This document shows, one piece after another, positions 26,606-36,350 of a stretch of 64,000 nucleotides of DNA. The DNA lies in NCBI GenBank assembly GCA_019095985.1, contig CM032668.1, positions 26,035,376 to 26,099,375 on the forward strand. Reading direction: 5' to 3'. The notes under the pieces are model-generated. The model was not told where the DNA came from and searched no databases. It was given only the letters and a program-made list of their open reading frames with translations. Position numbers and translations under genes: made by a program. Position 1 is the first letter of the stretch. Every line of letters starts with the position of its first letter. Source of the stretch: Streblospio benedicti. Taxonomy: Eukaryota > Annelida > Polychaeta > Spionida > Spionidae.

Positions 26606-27715
26606 ATGGAACCGTGTATATATAATATTAGGTGAAACCTGTCAAGATTGATACCATATACATAGTTGCATGAATGAAAGATTGACTCACTGTTATAATG
26701 CAAATCACAACAATATATCCTTGCTGATACAAGCACCATTTACTATTGAATCATGGATTGCTGTGCACTGCAGCCAAAGCTTATTATTTCATTGTTTAGA
26801 ATTATAGTTGCAATTAGGGTTTATCAACATGCGGGACCAGTCATGTCAATTTGTGTACATTTCTGTGTAAAAGTTCCTATTTGGTGGAATTACAGCAATT
26901 ATGAGGCTGTATTATCTAAAAGGTGGGTCACAACAATTTGTGATCAGTAAACAAAACTTTGAGTAGATTACAATTTTGAAATTCAATCCCAATAACAATT
27001 ACACATTACTTTTCAAGTGCAGAATTTTTGTTTCAATGCCAATCGGAATTACAAGTGATTTTTTTTCAATTACAATTACAAACTGACAGCCAATTACAAT
27101 ACAATCATAAAGTTGTCCTCAATTATTTGTCATCAATCAATATAACACTTCATTTTCATTATCGATGGCAAAATTTAATAAATTTCACATTTCATTATCA
27201 TGGTGCAGAACAGATTTCTAGTTTACATGATAGACATATTGCTTTGAAGAAAATTAGTGAGAAAAGACTAAGAAAATGTTAATATAATACCCATTGACAA
27301 GGCATAAATATTGCCCTGACAAACATGGTCATAGATACCAGCTAAAGGTAATCAATCAGATAATCACCTTTGTTGATATGCTTTTTGCAAAGAGATAATA
27401 TAGGGGCAATGATCTACAAGTATATGTTCAGTGGAACAGTTATATGCATATACATGCTAATTGGTCGACAGTTATAAAATAGGAAAAAAAATAGATAAAC
27501 AGATATAAATAGAATGGGTATAAAGGGCAGTCCCAGGCTACCTGTTAAACAGGTGTTTACCTATAACCATGAAAACTACAAGCTGGTCATTTTAGCATCA
27601 TCCTACCACTCCTAAGGCCATCTTTATTATTTCTTCCATAACTAAAATGTCTTATTTTATGTTTATTAATCATTATTTTTTACATTATCAATTCACATAT
27701 TGTACCCACTTGATA
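26606..27715. other. Intergenic DNA
   Basis: No supported gene. A degenerate run of 'caattacaa'-type repeats lies at about 26960-27130. Confidence 0.5.
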
Positions 27716-28080
27716 TGAACATCTTTGAGAAATGGGTTAATTAAAAATGTATGAGAGGTGTCCACTACATCCAGGTTTATTTCTCACGGAGGGGTGGGGC
27801 GGGGGTGGGTGGATCTCCAAAACATTTGGTTAGTGCGGATGTGCCATTTTTATAGCCCACCTTTTCCAGCCTCTTAGCAGTAGGGATAATAGAAAAGTGG
27901 TCACATAAAGCCAGGGTCCGACATAGTCGAATATTGAAGCCGTGGTATTGACAAAGATAGTGGATGATATGAACAGATATAAAAGCCTTGGTATTGTAGC
28001 AATTGTAAATTGACACGACACAGACGTGTTTTGAAATGGTGGAATAATTTGTTCCGCCAGCTCCAAATTATATTCTCCCA
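27716..28080. repeat. Direct repeat, copy 1
   Basis: Shares with 29948-30302 the order 'gaacatctttgag', 'ccactacatccaggtt', 'gaatatt', 'gacaaagatagtggatgat', 'gatataaaagccttggtat' and 'cacagacgtgtt'. The copies are clearly homologous but diverged. No coding frame is shared between them. Confidence 0.75.
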
Positions 28081-28770
28081 TTTTTAGTCTACACACAAAA
28101 ATGTGAGCTATAAACACTGGCCAGAAATATAGTAAAATAGATCGGCATAACTTGGACATCAGAACCAAAAAGTGTTTAATCTCACCGTTATCAATATCAT
28201 CACACATGCTAACAATAATCATCTTGACTCAGTAAACTCTGAACGTCCTGCAATAATGTCAACTGTTTTCATGTGATATAATCACATGATTGTAAAAAAA
28301 TGTTGGATCAGCTGTTTGGCGCGTGATCTGTTTATTACAAAGTTCATGTACACTTTTATGAAACTCAAGTATTCATCAGCCTTACCTATCTTGGGCTTAT
28401 TATTCAATGCATAAATTATTAACAGTAACACTAGATAATGTGTAACTGTAACTGTATCAGGCAGTGTAAAAAGAGATTTCCGTGAACCGATGGCATATAC
28501 GTATACTTCGGCGTTGGGCGCTTATTTTATTTCAAGACCCCAGTCTCCCCTTCAAGAATTCAATACAGTCTCAATATAATGTTGCGTATTTAGTATTTCA
28601 AATTTCTTCAAATTGAAAAAAAAAAGAGAAAAAAAAAAAAAAAAGAGTATTTGATATTTCAAGAATGATAAAACTCAAATGAAAGATAATACACTGCTAA
28701 TCCCACCGACTGTGCAATCGTAACGCCTGTTTGGCATTCTGTACAGCCAGTGGATTTCATAGGATTCATA

Positions 28771-29608
28771 CAGGGCTCTACGTTAGGATTTAAATCCACT
28801 TGACCGTCGGGGGAAGAAGAGGCCTAAGTTAACTTGTCCGACAACCATATCCGCTTGTTCACACTAAACATTACGAATGTTGATGAAAAGTATAATGATA
28901 GCACAAAATGTTTGTATTATTCAGTATGTTTCTATCTGTGAATGAAGAAATTGAATAAGAAATTTTGAAATATATATATGCTGTTTTTATTCTAGAGTCT
29001 ACTATAAAAATTTTGAAACAAATATATTCATAAATTTGGAACTCTTTTTTGATACTTTTGATGACTCCGAATGAGGAATAATTAGGACCTATCAAATAAA
29101 TTTAGGATTTGAATGATTGATTTGAGTTGTGAATATTTGAATGTTTAGGCACATTCTCTGCAAGATAGGCCAAGCAAGCAGGCCCTATCAATATGACCAA
29201 CCGTTTTAGACCCAACAGCCCGTTGACATTTTGAGAACTTTACTCAGTCAGAGCTGCTCTCACCGGCTTCTTGTAGATTGAATATCTTCTCTGACATCCA
29301 AACAACCACCTCTCAAAGGCATCATTAAACTCATAAGCCATGCTGGAATTTGAGCTATTGTTTTTGTTTTTGTTTTTTTTTTGTTATTTATTTTTGTCTA
29401 TTAACCCTTAAGGTTCCAATTTAGAAATTATGATTTTGATCAAAATAACAATAGTGAAAGACAATAGTTTGTATACATTGCATATGGCGAATATGGTGTG
29501 TGGATGTTACGTAATTGTCCTTTGGACAAGTGCCGCTGAGAGTTTACTTGTCCGACTGCAATTTTTACGTGTTCAGGACAAGTGGAACATGCTTATTGTA
29601 GAGCCCTG
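28771..29608. mobile_element. hAT-like non-autonomous element with CAGGGCTCTAC ends
   Basis: The left end CAGGGCTCTACGTTAGG pairs with the right end GCTTATTGTAGAGCCCTG. Both ends carry related inner text ('cacttgaccgtcgggg', 'acttgtccgacaa' on the left and 'acttgtccgactgc', 'caggacaagtgg' on the right), a layout common in hAT MITEs of marine invertebrates. I could not find a convincing 8-bp target duplication. The middle is ordinary AT-rich DNA. Confidence 0.6.
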
Positions 29609-29727
29609 CATATTCAGAAAAAAATGTAGAGATGAGTTGCGGTGTGGGTGTGGGTGGGGTTGGGGGTTGGTTGTGGAGAATCTTTTGCCACTCGGGGAGA
29701 CCATCTGTATGGTCCCTAGCCCTGAAG

Positions 29728-29728
29728 A

Positions 29729-29759
<31 letters not shown>

Positions 29760-29904
29760 AAGAAGAAGAAGAAGAAGAAGAAGAAGAAGAAGAAGAAGAA
29801 GAAGAAGAAGAAGAAGAAGAAGAAGAAAAGAAGAAGAAGAAGAAGAAGAAGAAGAAGAAGAAGAAGAAGAAGAAGAAGAAGAAGAAGAAGAAGAAGAAGA
29901 AGAA
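29728..29904. repeat. (GAA)n microsatellite
   Basis: About 58 GAA units with one interruption near 29827. Long purine tracts of this type can form triplexes. It gives spurious poly-Lys, poly-Arg, poly-Glu, poly-Ser, poly-Leu and poly-Phe frames. Confidence 0.98.
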
Positions 29905-29947
29905 AAAAAACAAACAAACATTTACACATCAACGTTACTTACTTTAC

Positions 29948-30302
29948 ATGAACATCTTTGAGAGACACTAAATGCGTTCATATATGCCAGGTGACCACTA
30001 CACCCAGGTTCACTTACGGTAGTTTATGATAGAGCATAATTATATAGTTACCGGTATAGAAGACGAGATAACTAGCTATATATCTCTTAAGTGGCCATAT
30101 CAAAGCAGGGCCGGACACCTTCAAACTGGACAGACCCGAATATTAAAAGCCAAAATCAGTCGTGATATTGTCAAAGATGGTGGATGAATAGATATAAAAT
30201 CCTTGGTATCGTAGTCATTGTGATTTGACAACTTGTGTCACCACAGACGTGTTGTGAAAAGGAGGAATCGTTTGTACCACCTTGAATTTATTTTACATTC
30301 CC
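29948..30302. repeat. Direct repeat, copy 2
   Basis: Second copy of the unit at 27716-28080, in the same orientation about 2.2 kb downstream. The hAT-like element and the (GAA)n tract lie between the copies. Confidence 0.75.
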
Positions 30303-30308
30303 TACCAC

Positions 30309-30720
30309 AGGCCCGTAGCAAGCGGTGGGGGCCAGTGGGGCACGTTCCACCTCACATTTTTGTCAGCTTTTGGTCTGAAATAGAGAAAGTATTAAGAAGT
30401 GCCCCCCCTCACTTTTTTTCGAAAAATCTTTATTTGGCTTGAAAATGCACCAGAATTTCTCTCAGAGCATCTAATTTTCAAAGTTTTCCCGGGTGGTGGT
30501 GGGGAGGGGGGGCCCCTTCCATCCCCCGACCCCCCGCGAATGTGCTAGGATCGACACAAAGCTAGCGCCATTGCCATCATTTTTAATGCAAAAATTAAAA
30601 TTTTCCGTGGGAGCATGCCCACCCCACCCCACCCCCCGAGCGCCTAGGTTTAGCTTCACGGCGTTTCAGCTCGCATCAATACGTTTCTGTGCCCCCACTT
30701 TTCTAACCCTTGCTACTTAG
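30309..30720. mobile_element. hAT-like MITE with CAGGCCCGTAGC end
   Basis: The left end CAGGCCCGTAGCAAG is a recognisable hAT-type terminus. The right end CTTGCTACTTAGG is its worn inverse. The interior has G-rich then C-rich 'accccacccc' blocks as in related elements. Its right edge is also the left edge of the compositionally foreign segment that follows. Confidence 0.65.
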
Positions 30721-30749
30721 GATTAACTCATTAACATTCCAAAGAAATT

Positions 30750-31300
30750 CCTCGGGCGGGGCGGCGGCGGCGGGGGCGGCGGCGGGTCGACGGAGGCTAG
30801 GCGGAGGCTAGAAGGCGGGGGGAAGGCGGGATCGGGGAAGGCGGGGAAGGCGGGATCGGGACGGGGTCGGGACGGGGGGGCCGGGGGGCCTCGTAAGACG
30901 GGAGGGGGGGGGGAGGCGGGGGACGGAGGCGGGGACGGGGGGAGGCGGGAGCGGGGGGCGGCGGGGTCGCGTAAGACGGGGGAAGGCGGACGGTCGGACG
31001 ACGGTAAGACGGGAGGACGGGGTCGGGACGGGGGGGCGGGGGTCGCCTCGGGAAGGCGGCGGCGGGGATCGCCGCGGAAGGGGGGGAAGGCGGCCGGGGA
31101 TCGCGATCGGGAGACGGGGGGGAGGCGGCCGGGGGGGGGGACGGGGAGGCGGCGGGAAGCCTGGCGTAAGACGGCGGGGGAGCGGTGCGGGAGACCTGGG
31201 AAGCGGAGGGGGCGGGGGGGGGAAGACGGGGGGGAGCGGCCGGACGGTACCGATCGCTCGATAAAGCCCCGGGATCGCCGGGCGCCGGAAGGCGGCCGGT
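30750..31300. repeat. Extremely G-rich block
   Basis: About 550 bp in which runs of three to ten G alternate with 'ggcggga', 'tcgggacg' and 'aggcgg' units on the plus strand. It offers dozens of potential G-quadruplex starts. The long proline/arginine frames on the minus strand are by-products of composition. Confidence 0.9.
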
Positions 31301-31434
31301 ACCGTCGCATCGCTACGTCAGCCCCCCGCGTCGCCGGGAGCGCCGGATCGGTAGCCCCGACGACGCGAGCGGGCTATATACGAGAAGCAGACCACCACCC
31401 GTCCGCCACCGACGACTGGACCTATACGTAAAAA

Positions 31435-31896
31435 GCCATTAATCACGCGACACGCCGCCGACCCGCCAGCTGATGAGCCCCGGAGTTATACGTAAAAAGC
31501 CATAAATCACACCTGTGCGATCACCACCCGTCCGCTCACCGCGAAGCCTATACGCGTAAACCATTAATCACCACGCCGGCGCCCCGCCACCGACGACTGG
31601 AGCTATACGTAAAAACCCATAAATCACGCCGCCGATCGGCTGAGTCGAGTCGCTAGTCAAGCCATAAATCACCCCACCAATCACGCCACCGACGACGGAC
31701 CTGACCTATACGTCCCGCCATTAATCACGCGCCGCGACCCGCCAGCCGATGAGCGCCCTGGAGCTATACGAAAAAGCCATAAATCACGCCTGCTGAAGCG
31801 CGCTAGCACACGACGTAGCACCGGAAGAAAAAGCCATTAATCACGCACGCATTAGCCATGACCGACGCCGCCAACGACCCGAAGCCATAAATCTCT
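31435..31896 (+). repeat. Array of nine GCCATTAATCACGC motifs
   Basis: Copies begin near 31435, 31499, 31560, 31616, 31661, 31717, 31776, 31832 and 31883, spaced 45-64 bp. The core alternates between CCATTAATCAC and CCATAAATCAC and is usually preceded by 'gagctatacgtaaaaa'. Between cores lie GC-rich 'gaccgcc/gccagctgatgag' segments. The same motif precedes the reading frame at 36351, which suggests a regulatory or packaging/replication role. The role itself is inference. Confidence 0.85.
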
Positions 31897-31899
31897 CCT

Positions 31900-32762
31900 G
31901 TAAATCGTGTTAGAAATGCTCGTCGATCTCACTGCTATGAAATAGCTTTAAAACGCTTTCTTCCCGTATAAATTTTAGACGACGAATAGTTATTGGCGGT
32001 TTCAATCTCAATGTTATACATGTTCTTGGTTATTACAGAGAGTTTAACGAATGGTGAAGACCTAAAAGAATGGTTTTAATAAAAAAAATTTTTAGAGTCG
32101 TAGAGGTTATGAAATAGTTTTTAAAAACAATATTGCACTATATCGCAGTTCAAGGAAGAAATAGTCACTTCTTATTAATTGATTTTAAACTATAAGCATT
32201 TGCATTTTATTTTCAAAATAACAACGCAAGTCCTTCCCAGTGTAGAAACAATTAATAAGAAGTAAGTGCGACCGTTATGAAAAAAAAAAAATTTTCATTT
32301 ACAGATCGGGTTACAATCACAACAAATTTCACGAATAGCTTTCATATCAGTTGATTGTAAAAAAAGCGAGAAAGTAAAAAACGGTTTGAAAGTAGATATA
32401 TATTAAGGCTAAAGTGAAGCGGTGATACGTGTATTTGTAAAATAAGTGTCGATTTATGTTCAATATTTATATAGATTTGCGGATGACAAAATAATTACCA
32501 TCCAATTTCAACATGATGCAGTTGTTGTTAGAATTTCATTCAATATTTGCGCGAGTGAAATGTGGCTACACAGACACACTTCCTCGTATTGATATAATGT
32601 CTACTATTTCCACCTTTCATTCAAACACCTCGACGTAATTTTGGCTAAACAAAATAAACTTTAAGCAAATGAAGTAATATTCATTTTTACTGTGAAGAAA
32701 TATCGTCTTCAATGAATAGAGAGAATATAGTTTAAATCGCTTCCAACAGAGTATTTTTTTTA
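31900..32762. other. AT-rich stretch inside the virus-like element
   Basis: No frame of useful length. A small inverted repeat pairs 'cacttcttattaatt' (about 32170) with 'aattaataagaagtaagtg' (about 32250). An upstream exon of the frame at 32763 could lie here but cannot be placed. Confidence 0.4.
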
Positions 32763-33241
32763 GCAGCAACGAGTTGGTCGTCAGCTTGACAAAGGAAGAC
32801 ATTCGCGCGTTGTACAGATTTGTATGGATATGGTCTGAAGACCGACGTATACAATGCCGGGGGGGGAAAAGTTGGTTTACCAGCAAAGAAGATTGCACCG
32901 CAGAAGCCAGGAAAGCGAGACCCAAGTACTATACCTTCGACGCCCCGGATGCTCCAGAAATGATTTTAGGATTGGAATCAACGTGTCCGTGTTTCACGCA
33001 TAACATAGACGATTTCAAAATTATAACTCCAGAGTGCTTTTGCTTTAAACCAGAAATTCCAGAACAATTTGAAAATAAAGAACGTATTACTACGGACGGC
33101 TTAAACATTGTTAGAACTATATCTACGACCCCGATGTCTAGTTACTTGATAAAAGAATCGTCAGAACGTTTTTCCAGCAGTGAGACATCGATATACCTAC
33201 CCTATCTTCAGCATAAAAGACATATGATGAATTTTACATGA
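32763..33241 (+). CDS. Unrecognised protein of the virus-like element, probably a 3' exon
   Basis: The frame is open from a strong acceptor-like site (TATTTTTTTTAG at 32751-32762) and has no ATG near its beginning, so it may be a second exon. It encodes about 158 residues: LTKEDIRALYRFVWIWSEDR, then a cysteine-bearing middle (STCPCFTH..., ITPECFCFKPEIPEQF) and a serine-rich end. The two CPC/CFC pairs could bind metal. I recognise no family. Codon use is mixed and less GC-rich than in the frames at 35420 and 36351. AT-rich sequence with an AATAAA-like signal (aaaataaagtt) follows the stop within 50 bp. Confidence 0.45.
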
Positions 33242-33249
33242 TTATTTTA

Positions 33250-33417
33250 TATTTCCGTGTTACCTACAAAATAAAGTTAAATAAATAAGGTTTGTTTCGC
33301 GTTGATGACTTCTTTGTTACTATACGATTGTAATACAGTAACAGGGACATCGGACATAATTAAAATTTAAATCGATAAAATTTGATAAATATTTCAGTTA
33401 TATGGCGGGACCGGTTT
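33250..33417. repeat. Inverted repeat, left arm
   Basis: Starts TTTCCGTGTTACCTACAAAA and ends ATATGGCGGGACCGG. It is the reverse complement of 35246-35353 except for an extra 59-60 bp in this arm (about 33300-33359). The arms enclose about 1.8 kb of repeat-rich DNA. The left arm begins directly after the stop of the frame at 32763. Confidence 0.9.
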
Positions 33418-33477
33418 AGACGGGTACCCACACTTTTCATTAAAAAAAAAAAAAGGTACGAATACTCGAGGAGGGGA

Positions 33478-33800
33478 TATATATTTTATTAGAAATCTCT
33501 GGGGGACATCGTCAAGTCTTTTAGAATAAGAAAACGTTTTATATTTATTAGAAATCTCTGGGGACATCGTTAAGTCTTTTAGAATAAGAAAACGTTTTAT
33601 ATAAAAAAAAAATCTCTTTTCAGAATCTCTATAAAAAGTACATCTTTACAAGGGAGACATCGTTATTAGAAAGAAAAGAATGAGAAAACGCGCCTTTATA
33701 TTTATTAGAATCTCTATACAAAGCGCGAACTTAACAAAAAAAATACTACGTTTCCAGAATCTCTATAAAAAGTACAAACTTAACGAAAAAAAATCTACGT
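33478..33800. repeat. Short tandem repeats
   Basis: Four to six imperfect copies of units built on 'tattagaaatctctgggg', 'gacatcgttaagtc' and 'cagaatctctataaaaagt'. No coding frame. Confidence 0.8.
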
Positions 33801-34042
33801 TTCCAGAATCTCTCACTTGACTCACGCAGCTGCCAGTCGTTTAAGCTAATAGACCACTTTTACCCATTCCAGCGACACGCGTCGCCCGGGACATCACAGA
33901 AAAATTGAGAGACACGCAGCCGACAACCTCTTTATTTCGCTTTCGTAAAGGAAAGCGAAGCAAATATTCTCTAAGAGAAAAAAACACTCGCCACGCATCG
34001 CCTCGCCTCGGAGGGTAAACGTTTACGCTTACCATTCCATAA

Positions 34043-34265
34043 AGCGATTTTTTAATCTATACATTCTCGTTTTACAGAATTTCGTCTTTATATCTCAATA
34101 CAGTACCGTTATACGACGTTTAAACCCGATCTTATTTTTTCGAAATAACGGCGTAAGTTTTGTAATTTAAAATCGGTTAATAAAAACGACTTTCCTCGCA
34201 GGGGTCGAACGCGGCTAGGGTAAAATGTCGTTTAAAAAAACTATATCATAACGTTCCCCTTTAAC
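34043..34265. repeat. 225-bp direct repeat, copy 1
   Basis: Runs from GCGATTTTTTAATCTATACA through 'aataacggcgtaagtttt' and 'aaaacgactttcctcgcagg' to 'tcataacgttcccc'. The second copy is at 34436-34665. Confidence 0.85.
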
Positions 34266-34435
34266 CCGGTCTGAGAGAGACCCAGCGCCTTTTCTTCAAA
34301 GCCTCGGGGTTGAGACGGTAAATCACCGTTTAAATATCGATACGGATTATAGCGCGGAAGCCGTAACTTCCGCACCTCAAATACTTTTGTAATCATCGGC
34401 GACTCATATGGGTAAACGTCGCTTATAATTTCATC

Positions 34436-34665
34436 AAGCGATTTTTTTTTATCTATACATTCTCGCTTACAAAATTTCGTCTTTTATACCCAAATCCCAC
34501 CCCGTTATATGATGTTTAAATCCCGGTTTTATTTTGAAATAACGAGGTAAGTTTTGTAATTTAGAATCGGTTAATAAAAACGACTACCTCGCAGGTGTGA
34601 ACAGCGATGCGATAGGGTAAGACGCCGTTTTTAAAAAAAAAAATTTCATAACGTCTGCCTTCAAA
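34436..34665. repeat. 225-bp direct repeat, copy 2
   Basis: Same order as copy 1 with scattered differences: 'tatacattctcgcttac', 'aataacgaggtaagtttt', 'aaaacgactacctcgcagg'. A further pair of related blocks ('acgcgtattat...gacag...gctgtcttc') lies at about 34770-34815 and 35095-35135. Confidence 0.85.
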
Positions 34666-34687
34666 TTCCAACTAATAAAATATGCTG

Positions 34688-34723
<36 letters not shown>

Positions 34724-35245
34724 AGTTTTATAGGGGGCATATCAGACTTAAATTCTGGACATGATACAATAACGCGTATTATAGACAGCAGCGTGATTAC
34801 GGCTGTCTTCCAAATATCGAGAAGCTTAGCTTGTAGTTATTTACTAATTCTTTTGACTGATTCGTTAAGAAAGAAAAAAATCTTAAATAACCGTGCAACA
34901 GCTTAATAAACCGTGTGCAAGAGGACTCCCGCCTTATGGACTTTGTTACGAAAGCTCGCGACCCCTCACGAGACCTCCTCCCTACCGCGATTATTTAACG
35001 AACACCCCTTAGTAAATGTTGGAAACGAGGATATTACCGCACCGTATAAAAAAAGTTATATTTAAAACCGATTTAGATTTAAAAAACACAACGCACGCGT
35101 ATTATTGACAGAGGCTGATCACCACTGTCTTCAAATTTGACTAGTAGTCGTTCGACTTATTCATTAAATTAAGAATTGCGGTCAATTCTATAAATTAAGA
35201 ATCATCAATAGTTAATTGAGTAATTCATTAAATTAAGAATTGCCG

Positions 35246-35353
35246 GTCCCCGCCATATAACTGTAATATTTATCAAATTTTATCGGTTTAAATTTTAACG
35301 CGCGAAAACAAACCTTATTTATTTAACTTTATTTTGTAGGTAACACGGAAATT
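35246..35353. repeat. Inverted repeat, right arm
   Basis: CCGGTCCCCGCCATATAACT to GTAGGTAACACGGAAA, reverse complement of 33250-33417. It lies about 65 bp upstream of the GC-rich frame at 35420. Confidence 0.9.
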
Positions 35354-35419
35354 ATCGTATTTCTGCGACGGTACAAAGGAGTCGTAATACCGCCCCATTT
35401 CTCGTAACGGTATTTCGCG

Positions 35420-35797
35420 GTGACGGTGCATTCTAGAACCGAGAAGCGCGCCCGCCGGACCCCGCCTCGGGACAGCTCGCCTTTGACGGTCGACGACGTC
35501 GTCGAGGCTCTTCCCGCGAGTCTTAGAGAGCGGGGTACGCGCCTGGTTCACCACCTCCGCACTGTGATGGAGTGGAACCGACGCGGTGAGATCGTAAACC
35601 GCTATACGGACACACCGATCCCCGGCAGCGACGTGGTCAACGCCGCGCGATACCTCCTCGGCGATGAGAGAGTCGATGATCCCGCCAAAACGCTACGCGA
35701 CCGAGGTGGCTCACGACACCCGCATACTACCAGTCATCGGGGAGGAGGAGGAGGAGGAGGACCCCAACGATCTTTTCCCCCTCCACCTAGAGAGTGA
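35420..35797 (+). CDS. Small basic protein of the virus-like element
   Basis: A GC-rich open frame of about 125 residues. It begins at GTG in the open frame, so its true start or an upstream exon is uncertain. The middle, SLRERGTRLVHHLRTVMEWN followed by RGEIVNRYTDTPIPGSDVVN, has the pattern 'L...A..LL..L....I.WN.RGE....G..I.GS.I.DLV..' that I remember from many unannotated element-linked proteins of cnidarians and molluscs. That recollection cannot be checked here. The C-terminal part is Gly/Pro-rich low complexity, and another frame offers an acidic EEEEEEDPNDLF tail, so the 3' structure is unsure. It lies on the same strand as the frames at 32763 and 36351. Confidence 0.45.
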   Translation: MTVHSRTEKRARRTPPRDSSPLTVDDVVEALPASLRERGTRLVHHLRTVMEWNRRGEIVNRYTDTPIPGSDVVNAARYLLGDERVDDPAKTLRDRGGSRHPHTTSHRGGGGGGGPQRSFPPPPRE

Positions 35798-36030
35798 AAA
35801 GACTGAAAAAAAGAGTCCCGTAGAGAATAAAAAGACTGAAAAAAAAGTCCCGTAGAGAAAATAGAGAATAAAAAGACCGGAAAAAAAAGCCCCGTAGAGA
35901 ATAAAAAGGCTGAAAAAAAAAAAAAAAGTCCCGTAAAAAAAAACGGAAAAATAAAATAGAGAGTAAAAAGACTTCGAGAAAGATAGAAAATAAAAAGCCC
36001 CGGAAAAGACGGACGCGTGGCGGGAATTAG
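35798..36030. repeat. Purine-rich tandem repeats
   Basis: Six or more imperfect units of 'gagaataaaaagactgaaaa' plus 'aagtcccgta'. Low complexity. The thick A runs make assembly length uncertain. Confidence 0.85.
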
Positions 36031-36113
36031 AAGATAAAACGGGCTGGTTAACTCTTTGAGAGGGAGACAGCTGGAGGCTGCAGCTCACCGATGAGCGGTG
36101 CTATAGGTGAGAA

Positions 36114-36293
36114 GGCATTAATCACGCCGCCGGATCAGTCGAGTCGCTAGCGCACGCGTACGTGAGAAGCCGTTAATCACGCGTCGACCCCAGCCGCTGA
36201 GCACCTGGAGCTACGAGTAAAAAGCCATTAATCACACGTCGACCGTCAGCCGGTGAGCACCTGGAGCTATACGTAAGAAGTAATTAATCAACC
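36114..36293 (+). promoter_or_regulatory. Four GCCATTAATCACGC motifs upstream of the PC4-like frame
   Basis: Copies begin near 36114, 36169, 36223 and 36281, spaced 54-58 bp, the last 70 bp before the ATG at 36351. They use the same core and the same 'cctggagctatacgtaa' lead as the array at 31435-31896. Regular spacing just upstream of a reading frame suggests cis-regulatory sites. An alternative is an origin or packaging repeat that happens to lie there. Confidence 0.6.
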
Positions 36294-36307
36294 GCTTGAC
36301 GGGTCTC

Positions 36308-36314
36308 TATATAA
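36308..36314 (+). promoter_or_regulatory. TATA box
   Basis: TATATAA, 36 bp before the ATG at 36351. This spacing would leave an untranslated leader of only about 10 bases if transcription starts 25-30 bp downstream. The context 'gcgtctaccattctcg' could hold the start site. Confidence 0.55.
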
Positions 36315-36350
36315 CCGGAGGGAGACCGTCAGCGTCTACCATTCTCGAAA

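Noticed and set aside
27830-28222. A 130-residue minus-strand frame with hydrophobic segments
   Set aside because: It overlaps the direct repeat, but the second repeat copy does not keep the frame, and no family is recognised.
29565-29961. Long poly-Ser, poly-Leu, poly-Phe, poly-Lys and poly-Arg frames on both strands
   Set aside because: They are six-frame readings of one (GAA)n microsatellite with no flanking coding signal.
30723-31310. A 195-residue Pro/Arg-rich minus-strand frame
   Set aside because: It is a composition effect of the G-rich block. No domain, no splice context, and codons follow the repeat units.
31435-31520. Possible hammerhead ribozyme ('ctgatgag' followed by A runs)
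   Set aside because: No complementary stem II or properly placed GAAA and cleavage triplet, and 'ctgatgag' is not kept in most units.
31435-31896. CRISPR-like regular repeats
   Set aside because: Cores are 14 bp and variable, the intervals are themselves related GC-rich repeats, no cas genes are present, and the host is a eukaryote.
33841-34035. A 64-residue minus-strand frame in the virus-like segment
   Set aside because: No motif, overlaps simple repeats, and opposite strand to the supported frames.
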